Shown: positions 27,048 to 33,397 of the stretch, one piece after another | Numbering within the stretch: position 1 is the first letter of the stretch | Layout: every line of letters begins with the position of its first letter | Assembly (NCBI GenBank): GCA_020056455.1 | Contig: JAGVHR010000036.1 | Coordinates: 1-33,397, forward strand | From: Thermodesulfovibrionales bacterium | GTDB taxonomy: Bacteria > Nitrospirota > Thermodesulfovibrionia > Thermodesulfovibrionales > UBA6898 | Reading direction: 5' to 3' | Length of the DNA stretch: 33,397 bases | Translations under genes and position numbers: made by a program | Notes under the pieces: model-generated | Seen by the model: the letters and a program-made list of their open reading frames with translations, nothing else | Database searches by the model: none | Told to the model about the DNA's origin: nothing

Positions 27048-28967
27048 CTACCTCAAAAGCATTACTGCAGCTATGATCAGGATGCCTGCCGCCATAATGG
27101 TCGCATAATGCTGCATAAGCCCTGTCTGCACCCTTCTCAAGCCGGCGCTGAATGCAGCAATGGAGTTCGGCACACCGTTGACAACGGCCTCGATGATACG
27201 GGCATCAGTAATGCCGATAAGGATATTCTTCGCAACCCAGATCGTAGGCCTGATAAGAATAAAACTATAGAGCTCATCGATATAATATTTATTAAAGAGG
27301 ACCCTATGCACTGCGCTGAACTGCTGCGAGATCCTGGCCGGCAATTCCGGTCTCGTCATATACATAAACCAGGCCAGACCGATACCGGCAAAACCGACGC
27401 TGACTGAGATTGCCATTACCATCCACTCCTCCGCGTGAGTTCCGTGCCCCTCAGCATGGCCGAGCACAGGCTTCATAAACTCTGCGAAGTTCGCATGGCC
27501 GCCAAGGATATGGGGTATGCTCACCCAGCCGGAAGCTACAGCTCCGACACAGAGAAGCATAAGCGGTATGGTCATGGATTTTGGAGATTCATGGAGGTGG
27601 TGTTCCTGCTCATGGGTCCCCCGGAATTTTCCGTGGAAAGTGAGGAATATGAGTCTGAAAGAATAGAAAGCCGTAAGGAAAGCAACCGCTGTACCCATCA
27701 GCCAGACAAGTTTGCCGACAGGGCTCGGTCCTGAATAGGCAAGCCAGAGGATCTCATCTTTACTGAAGAAGCCTGCCAGACCTGGAAAGCCTGCAATACT
27801 AAACGAGGCGATAAGCATGGTAAAGTAGGTCACAGGCATGTATTTCTTCAGGTTGCCCATCTTCTGAATATTGAGTTCTCCGCCCATCGCATGCATAACG
27901 CTCCCTGCGCAGAGAAAGAGGAGCGCCTTGAAAAATGCATGGGTATACAGATGAAACACGCCTGCCGAATACGCGCCGACACCGCATGCAAGAAACATAT
28001 AACCCAGCTGGCTCACGGTTGAATACGCAATAATCCTCTTCAGATCGTTCTGAACAAGGCCTATCGTAGCTGCAAAGAGCGAGGTCACTGCGCCTGTAAG
28101 GGCAACGACCATAAGCGCTGTTTCCGAAAGGCTGAAGATCGGGCTGCAACGTGCGACAAGAAAAACACCGGCAGTGACCATGGTTGCAGCATGGATGAGT
28201 GCGCTGACCGGAGTCGGGCCCTCCATGGCATCAGGCAGCCAGACATGAAGAGGCATCTGAGCTGATTTGCCGATCGATCCGCAGAAAAGCAGAAGCGCAA
28301 TAAGAGTCATAAGATGCACGTCATATCCAAGAAATTGGACTGTTGCATCCGCAAAATTTCCGGCCTGGCTGAATACCGGCTCATAATATACAGTGCCGAA
28401 GGTAAGGAATATGACAAAGATGCCGAGGCCGAACCCGAAATCTCCGAAACGGTTCACTATGAACGCCTTTTTCCCTGCGTCCGAGGCTGACTTCTTATTG
28501 AAGTAATAGCCGATCAGGAAGTAGGAACAGAGGCCCACGCCTTCCCAGCCGAAATACAGTTGCAGGAAGTTGTTCGCCATGACCAGCATGAGCATCGAGA
28601 AGGTAAAGAGACTAAGATATGAAAAAAACCTGTAATAACCTGAATCGCCGTGCATATAGCCGACCGAATAGATATGGATCAATGTGCTGCAGGTCGTCAC
28701 AACAATGAGCATCACAACAGTGAGTTCGTCGATAAGAAACCCTACAGATACCTTGAAGCCGCCTGAAAGAATCCAGGTATAAAGGTCATAGTTGAACTTC
28801 CTGCCTGAGAGGACCTCGATCAGCGCTGTGACTGCCAGGACCCATGAGCCCGCCACTGCAAGGATTGAAATCCAGTGGGCCTTTTCCTTTAAATATTTCC
28901 TGCCGAAGACAATATTGATCATAAAGGCGGCAAGCGGCAGGAATGGTATCAATGCATGACTGTTCAT
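27048..28967 (-). CDS. nuoL: NADH-quinone oxidoreductase subunit L
   Basis: Largest antiporter-like subunit of complex I, 639 aa. 'VGFLIDELTVVMLIVVTTCSTLIHIYS', 'YFGWEGVGLCSYFLIGYYF', 'MPLHVWLPDAMEGPTPVSALIHAATMVTAGVFLVAR' and 'NDLKRIIAYSTVSQLGYMFLACG' are family hallmarks. The C-terminal part ('YIDELYSFILIRPTIWVAKN' on) is the long lateral helix and anchor helix found only in NuoL. There are 3 bases between the nuoK stop and this ATG. Confidence 0.96.
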   Translation of the reverse strand: MNSHALIPFLPLAAFMINIVFGRKYLKEKAHWISILAVAGSWVLAVTALIEVLSGRKFNYDLYTWILSGGFKVSVGFLIDELTVVMLIVVTTCSTLIHIYSVGYMHGDSGYYRFFSYLSLFTFSMLMLVMANNFLQLYFGWEGVGLCSYFLIGYYFNKKSASDAGKKAFIVNRFGDFGFGLGIFVIFLTFGTVYYEPVFSQAGNFADATVQFLGYDVHLMTLIALLLFCGSIGKSAQMPLHVWLPDAMEGPTPVSALIHAATMVTAGVFLVARCSPIFSLSETALMVVALTGAVTSLFAATIGLVQNDLKRIIAYSTVSQLGYMFLACGVGAYSAGVFHLYTHAFFKALLFLCAGSVMHAMGGELNIQKMGNLKKYMPVTYFTMLIASFSIAGFPGLAGFFSKDEILWLAYSGPSPVGKLVWLMGTAVAFLTAFYSFRLIFLTFHGKFRGTHEQEHHLHESPKSMTIPLMLLCVGAVASGWVSIPHILGGHANFAEFMKPVLGHAEGHGTHAEEWMVMAISVSVGFAGIGLAWFMYMTRPELPARISQQFSAVHRVLFNKYYIDELYSFILIRPTIWVAKNILIGITDARIIEAVVNGVPNSIAAFSAGLRRVQTGLMQHYATIMAAGILIIAAVMLLR

Positions 28968-28970
28968 AAT

Positions 28971-29273
28971 CTATCCCTTCATCTCGTTCATTTCGTCAAC
29001 ATGCGCTGTCTGCTTGTTTCTGAAGAGCGCGAGAATTATCGCAAGCCCGATGGCAGCCTCTGCCGCCGCTACCGTAATGATAAAAAAGACAAATATATGC
29101 CCCCTCAGGTCCTGAAGAAAATGGCTGAAGGCGATGAAACTGATATTTACGGCATTCAGCATGAGCTCAGCCGACATGAACATGATAATGATGTTCTTCC
29201 TTGTCAGGAAGCCGAACATCCCTATCATGAAGACCGCGGCGCTCAGTAATAAATACCAGTTCAGAGGGACCAT
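28971..29273 (-). CDS. nuoK: NADH-quinone oxidoreductase subunit K
   Basis: Small three-helix subunit of complex I (100 aa) in the proton path. '[30 protein letters not shown]' carries the conserved membrane Glu, and '[16 protein letters not shown]' the second one. The length is normal. The ATG has GGAG upstream. The 85-base gap separating it from nuoJ is the largest in this operon. Confidence 0.95.
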   Translation of the reverse strand: MVPLNWYLLLSAAVFMIGMFGFLTRKNIIIMFMSAELMLNAVNISFIAFSHFLQDLRGHIFVFFIITVAAAEAAIGLAIILALFRNKQTAHVDEMNEMKG

Positions 29274-29290
29274 AACTCACTCCGTGAGAA

Positions 29291-29347
29291 TTCAAGATTG
29301 AAAGTTAAAAATTTAAAATTCCTTAATCTATAGTTTTGAATCTCGAA
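29291..29347. repeat. AT-rich inverted repeat in the nuoJ-nuoK gap
   Basis: TTCAAGATTGAAA (29291-29303) and TTTGAATCTCGAA (29335-29347) are inverted in 11 of 13 positions around an AT-rich core (AAAGTTAAAAATTTAAAATTCC). It fills an 85-base gap in an operon otherwise almost gapless, so it looks inserted. A role as an mRNA stem is also possible. Confidence 0.55.
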
Positions 29348-29358
29348 GCTTCTTTTCA

Positions 29359-29871
29359 TCAACTCCTCAGCTTTCTTTTTGCAAGGACTATTGCGCCGAC
29401 AACAGCCACGAGCAATATCAGGGACGCTATCTCAAACGGAAACAGATATTCCGTATACAGGAGTGTGCCCAGCGCCTTTGTATGGGTCTCGCTTCTGATG
29501 ACATCGATCGAATACTTTCCAACCGGCCCCTGTACATATGAGCCGAGCGCGAGCGTTACGGCAATAAACAGAAGCCCGCTAACAAAGAGCCCGGCAGGCC
29601 ACGATCCGGCAAAACGCCTGCCGGCTATCTCTTCTTTCAGATTCAGCAGCAGCACGACAAAAAGGAACAGGACCAGTATGGCGCCCGCGTAAACGATCAC
29701 CTGGATAGCGGCAATAAACTCGGCATTCAGGAAAAGATACAGGCCTGCAATATGAAAAAAAAGCAGAAGCATCCACATAACGCTGTGCACCGGGTTTCTC
29801 CTGGTTACAACAAGCAGCGACAAAAGGACAATCATAACTGCATAGTATGCGAAAAAGAGTTGTTGCAACAT
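29359..29871 (-). CDS. nuoJ: NADH-quinone oxidoreductase subunit J
   Basis: Membrane subunit of complex I, 170 aa, five helices. 'RNPVHSVMWMLLLFFHIAGLYLFLNAEFIAAIQVIVYAGAILVLFLFVVLLLNL' is the standard core, including the pi-bulge helix 'VYAGAILVLFLFV'. The ATG lies 2 bases after the nuoI stop. The end is normal and is followed by the AT-rich inverted repeat. Confidence 0.95.
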   Translation of the reverse strand: MLQQLFFAYYAVMIVLLSLLVVTRRNPVHSVMWMLLLFFHIAGLYLFLNAEFIAAIQVIVYAGAILVLFLFVVLLLNLKEEIAGRRFAGSWPAGLFVSGLLFIAVTLALGSYVQGPVGKYSIDVIRSETHTKALGTLLYTEYLFPFEIASLILLVAVVGAIVLAKRKLRS

Positions 29872-29873
29872 CT

Positions 29874-30431
29874 TTATGACTTTCCCTTCTGTTTGATCTT
29901 GCTGAACATTGCCTGTTCAGGGCTTCCTTTGAAATCAGCGGACAAGGGCCGCCAGAAATCCTTGAAGTATTGCCTGCCCTTTTCTCCTTCAAAATACTTG
30001 TCCCAGTTCGTTAGCAGCTTTTCCCTGGTCATATAAAAACTTTCCTTGGAGTAATCTGCATACTCATAGCGTTCGCTCAGGGTTATAGCTCCGAAAGGGC
30101 ATGCCTCGACGCAGAACCCGCAGAAGATGCACCTGAGAATATCGATCTCATACCTGTCAACGACTTTATTATGGTCGTCACCCTCAGTTGTGTAAATATG
30201 TATGCACTGTGACGGACAGTAAGCTCCGCAGAGCCCGCAGCCGACGCATTTCATCTTCCCGGCTTCGTCTCTGGCAAGCGCATGCAGCCCGCGGAATCCA
30301 GGTTTTGCCGGGACCGGCACAAGCGGATATCTGCGCGTAACAGCAGGCTTAAAGAGCGTCCTGAAGGTAAGGGCCATCCCCTTCAGGATTTCGATAAAGA
30401 ATACGGTCTTTATTAGCTTGTCAGTCTTCAT
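29874..30431 (-). CDS. nuoI: NADH-quinone oxidoreductase subunit I
   Basis: Peripheral-arm subunit carrying clusters N6a and N6b. The two motifs 'CVGCGLCGAYCPSQCI' and 'CIFCGFCVEACPFGAI' are complete. The N-terminal amphipathic segment ('KGMALTFRTLFKPAVTRRYP') is the usual membrane contact. The length of 185 aa is normal. The ATG overlaps the nuoH stop (ATGA at 30428-30431). Confidence 0.96.
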   Translation of the reverse strand: MKTDKLIKTVFFIEILKGMALTFRTLFKPAVTRRYPLVPVPAKPGFRGLHALARDEAGKMKCVGCGLCGAYCPSQCIHIYTTEGDDHNKVVDRYEIDILRCIFCGFCVEACPFGAITLSERYEYADYSKESFYMTREKLLTNWDKYFEGEKGRQYFKDFWRPLSADFKGSPEQAMFSKIKQKGKS

Positions 30432-31513
30432 GGCATTCCTCTGAACCAGATTTTCGCAAGGCCGGTAACAACGATATTTACCAGGGCAAGCGGAATAAGC
30501 ACCTTCCAGCCGATGTTCATAAGCTGGTCATAACGGTACCTGGGCAGGGTGGCCCTCACCCAGTAATAAAGGAACATGAAAAAATACACTTTCGCCAGGA
30601 ACACGATAACCCACACAAAGGGGGGAAGGCTTGAAAGAAACGGGAGCGCCTTCATAATAAACCCCGGCAAGGTCCAGCCGCCGAGAAAGCAGAGCGCTCC
30701 GATGGACGACATAATCAGCATCCCCGTATATTCTCCCAGAAAGAACATGGCAAACCTGAACCCGCTGTACTCGGTAAAATATCCTGCAACCAGCTCACTC
30801 TCCGCTTCAGGCAGGTCAAAAGGAAGCCTGTTGGTCTCCGCAAACATGGCAACAAAAAATACGAAGAACCCCAGTATCTGAGGAACAGCATATAGCCCCA
30901 CAGGATATTCATGCTGGGCCCTTACGATTTCGGTAAGATTGAGCGATCCTGCCATGATCATGACTCCGACAAGGCTCAGACCCATCGCAATCTCATAACT
31001 GATAACCTGTGATGCAGCCCTCAGGCCTCCCAAAAAAGAGTATTTGGAGCCGGAGGACCAGCCGGCCATGACAATACCGTAAGCCCCAAGCGATGACATG
31101 GCCAGAAGAAAAAGCAGCCCGATATTGATATTGGCAACAGCGAAACCATCAAAAAACGGCAAAACCGAAAGCGAGGTCAGGGCAGATGCGAAAAAAATCA
31201 CAGGGGCGAGATAGAATATCGGCTTATCAGCAGTTGCCGGTATGATATCCTCCTTGAAGAAGAGCTTCACACCGTCTGCAATCGGCTGAAGCAGTCCAAA
31301 AGGTCCGACCTCTCTCGGACCAAGCCTCAGTTGCATGTGGCCGATGACCTTTCTCTCCCAATAAGTAGCATAGGCAACATGCAGGAGCGTAACGCCTATC
31401 ACAACAGCGATTTGAATCAGGATAACGATAATATTTACAGCCATGTCCGCAATTTCCCTGCCCAGAAGCGGCATAAGTAGAGGGATCAGGAACGATGCAA
31501 GCATTTCAGTCAT
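30428..31513 (-). CDS. nuoH: NADH-quinone oxidoreductase subunit H
   Basis: Membrane subunit forming much of the quinone-binding chamber, 361 aa, eight or nine helices. 'YWERKVIGHMQLRLGPREVGPFGLLQPIADGVKLFFKEDIIP' is the canonical first loop, and 'FAETNRLPFDLPEAESELVAGYFTEYSG' carries the conserved acidic residues. 'RATLPRYRYDQLMNIGWKVLIP' closes the protein as expected. It overlaps nuoG by 4 bases. Confidence 0.97.
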   Translation of the reverse strand: MTEMLASFLIPLLMPLLGREIADMAVNIIVILIQIAVVIGVTLLHVAYATYWERKVIGHMQLRLGPREVGPFGLLQPIADGVKLFFKEDIIPATADKPIFYLAPVIFFASALTSLSVLPFFDGFAVANINIGLLFLLAMSSLGAYGIVMAGWSSGSKYSFLGGLRAASQVISYEIAMGLSLVGVMIMAGSLNLTEIVRAQHEYPVGLYAVPQILGFFVFFVAMFAETNRLPFDLPEAESELVAGYFTEYSGFRFAMFFLGEYTGMLIMSSIGALCFLGGWTLPGFIMKALPFLSSLPPFVWVIVFLAKVYFFMFLYYWVRATLPRYRYDQLMNIGWKVLIPLALVNIVVTGLAKIWFRGMP

Positions 31514-33397
31514 GCAGTCACCTTCTCAAGGGTTATCTCAACGGCATCGATACATGGCGCGCCGGTCACTGCGTCAACAACGAAATCAGTAAGCCGGAAG
31601 GCAGAGGCCCCTTCAAAATTATTACTGATCCAAACTGCTGAACTGTCCCCGTCCTTGCTTATAACAACAGGCAGGTCAATAGAACCAGCTGCTGACTTTA
31701 CTGTCACAACCTCACCATCCCTTAGAGAAAACGCCTGTGCCGTCTCAGCGCTGATCCTCGCTACTGCCCTGGGATATATGTTCAGAAGTGCGGTGGAGTG
31801 AGTGCTCAGCGTGCCTGAATGAAAAAGCGGACGCTCGAGCCTGAGATAGAGTTTGCCTTCCATGGTCAGAGGAGCAGGGCTATGAACCTCGATAGCTTCT
31901 TTTGCATCACGCAAAGGCTCACCTTTGTAGGGATAGATATTGCGACCTTTCTCAATATCCTCAAGAGTGAGGTCCCTGTAAAGAGGAGACACTCTTGCAA
32001 TTTCGTGTAACACATCCTCGGCCGTAACGTAATTCATGTCGTATCCCATGTTCTTCGCAATTTCGGCAACGATCTTCCAATCTTCCATGCCTTCTCTCTG
32101 AACAGACTTTCTCACCCGCTGGACCCTGCGCTCCATATTCGTAAATGTACCGCTTTTTTCCGCCCAGCTGAGCGCCGGGAGCACCACGTCTGCAAGCTTT
32201 GCCGTTTCCGTCAGGAAGATGTCCTGAACAACAAGGAAGTCGAGCTTGCTTAAAACTGCCTCAACCCTATTGGAGTTCGGGATATTGCATACGGGATTTT
32301 CTCCCATAACATACATGGCCTTAAGTTTGTCCTGATCTGTTGCTTTGAGCATATCGAACAGGTTGAGGCCTGCTTCGCCGGATATCTCAGAGTTCCAGGC
32401 TTTTTCATATTTTTTCCTGAATTCAGAAAAGACAACAGGGCGATAACCCGGCAGGATGTCAGGAGCGCAGCCCATGTCAAGGGCCCCCTGCTCGTTGGCC
32501 CTCTCGGAAAGGAGATATATCCTGCCATTGGCAAGATAATTCAGCGCGGAAAGCAAAAGAAGCTTGTAGCTTCCGCCCCTGCTCTGAACAGTCTCCTTGC
32601 CGATGACCAGACTGAAGGTCTCAGAACCCGCAAGAAGCTCGATAAACCCGGCGAGCTGCTCTGCTGTTATTCCTGTCTTTTGGGCGACATCGCCGGCGGA
32701 TGTTGAGATGCCCTTTATCTTTTCCTCAAGAGACTTGTTAGTGCCGGGCAAACCCTTCTTGTCCCTGAGCCCGGCCACAAGCCCTTCAAGGAGTATGCTT
32801 TCATTATGGCTTCCGGTCAAAAGCTTCACCGGCTTAAAGTGCCTGAGGCCCTCCATATTGCCTATCGTAAGGACATTGCCTCCTCTTCTTGAACAGGCCC
32901 TGATCTGAAGCCCGAGAATAGGGTTAATAGTGGTCGGATCTCCGCCTATCACCATGACCATATCAGAGTTTGCAAGGCCTGAGATGATATTTGCTGTTGC
33001 GCCCTGGCCAAAAACGTTTTCAATAAACGCCTGAGCGCCTGCAAAACCCGTCCGTGCTGTCGTGTCTATATTGTTCGTTCCGACTACAGCCCGCATGAAC
33101 TTCTGGAATACATAATTGTCCTCATTCGTACACCGTGGGGAAGCAATGCCGGCTATAGCTTGAGCGCCGTAAACCGTCCTGATTTCTCCGAGTTTCCTTG
33201 CGACAAGGGTTATGGCCTCCTCCCATGTCGCCCCGGTCAATGTCCCGTTCTTTTTGATAAGCGGGGTGGTAAGCCTTTCTTTGCCGGCAACGAACTCATA
33301 GCCGAATCTGCCGCGTGAGCAGAGCATTCCGTTATTCACCGCAGAGCCGAGTTTCGGGACCACCCTTTTGATCACATCGTCCCTGACCTGCGCAACA
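31510..33397 (-). CDS. nuoG: NADH-quinone oxidoreductase subunit G, C-terminal part (5' end outside window)
   Basis: Largest Fe-S subunit of the peripheral arm. The frame stays open to the right edge, so about 629 residues of the molybdopterin-oxidoreductase-like domain are seen and the [2Fe-2S]/[4Fe-4S] N-terminal part is missing; the GTG at 33375 is internal. Visible segments are 'VRDDVIKR', 'LCSRGRFGYEF' near the edge, 'WEEAITLVARKLGEIRTVYG', 'GFAGAQAFIENVFG', 'MYVMGENPVCNIPN', 'LDFLVVQDIFLTETAKLADVVLPA' and 'ERRVQRVRKSV'. These are typical of NuoG and do not point to an active molybdoenzyme. It overlaps nuoH by 4 bases. Genes for nuoA-F are presumably beyond the edge. Confidence 0.92.
   Translation of the reverse strand, partial: VAQVRDDVIKRVVPKLGSAVNNGMLCSRGRFGYEFVAGKERLTTPLIKKNGTLTGATWEEAITLVARKLGEIRTVYGAQAIAGIASPRCTNEDNYVFQKFMRAVVGTNNIDTTARTGFAGAQAFIENVFGQGATANIISGLANSDMVMVIGGDPTTINPILGLQIRACSRRGGNVLTIGNMEGLRHFKPVKLLTGSHNESILLEGLVAGLRDKKGLPGTNKSLEEKIKGISTSAGDVAQKTGITAEQLAGFIELLAGSETFSLVIGKETVQSRGGSYKLLLLSALNYLANGRIYLLSERANEQGALDMGCAPDILPGYRPVVFSEFRKKYEKAWNSEISGEAGLNLFDMLKATDQDKLKAMYVMGENPVCNIPNSNRVEAVLSKLDFLVVQDIFLTETAKLADVVLPALSWAEKSGTFTNMERRVQRVRKSVQREGMEDWKIVAEIAKNMGYDMNYVTAEDVLHEIARVSPLYRDLTLEDIEKGRNIYPYKGEPLRDAKEAIEVHSPAPLTMEGKLYLRLERPLFHSGTLSTHSTALLNIYPRAVARISAETAQAFSLRDGEVVTVKSAAGSIDLPVVISKDGDSSAVWISNNFEGASAFRLTDFVVDAVTGAPCIDAVEITLEKVTA

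Noticed and set aside
31510-33397. An independent formate dehydrogenase-like molybdoenzyme
   Set aside because: The gene overlaps nuoH, and the sequence features are those of the NuoG C-terminal domain.

Overview
The window reads as a chromosomal segment of an anaerobic or facultatively anaerobic Gram-negative bacterium. The gene content (complex I operon, heme-rich nitrate/nitrite respiration, FecR and CHASE2 signalling, an outer-membrane barrel, short dispersed palindromes) fits a Nitrospirota (Thermodesulfovibrionia-like) or deltaproteobacterial-type lineage. This placement is an inference from gene content; no rRNA or other phylogenetic marker is present. I saw no tRNA, rRNA, CRISPR array, phage gene or transposase gene.

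Left part (1-9901, + strand): the 3' end of a 6-phosphofructokinase gene cut by the window edge; RNase R; a patatin-like lipoprotein overlapping an RNase Z-like metallo-beta-lactamase-fold protein; then, behind a clear sigma70-type promoter, a tightly packed operon of a TPR/outer-membrane-barrel protein, a secreted FecR-domain protein, a CHASE2 adenylate cyclase and a PPC/DUF296 protein. The last four look like one envelope-to-cAMP signalling unit.

Middle (9896-13139): galE on the - strand, then on + an A-type Fe-S carrier-like protein and hemB, facing a - strand ferredoxin and a rubrerythrin-like diiron protein.

Nitrate-to-ammonium region (13242-23894, - strand). In transcription order: a c-heme-containing sensor histidine kinase, an OmpR-type response regulator, a 448-base control region with a MITE-like palindrome and an 11-bp-phased direct repeat, an octaheme nitrite reductase (CxxCK at heme 4), a monoheme cytochrome, a strongly enlarged periplasmic nitrate reductase NapA (1112 aa), NapG, NapH and two different NapD-like chaperones. 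napB and napC are absent. Quinol electrons would enter through NapGH, nitrate would become nitrite at NapA and nitrite would become ammonium at the octaheme enzyme. The heme kinase is well placed to control this module. This is the most interesting system in the window.

Right part (24032-33397, - strand): nuoG (cut by the window edge), H, I, J, K, L, M and N of proton-pumping complex I. The genes are nearly all overlapping or within a few bases, apart from an AT-rich inverted repeat between nuoJ and nuoK. Complex I would reduce the quinone pool that NapGH draws on. The short motif GCAAAAAGTC occurs four times, each time between genes, and probably marks relics of a dispersed repeat family.
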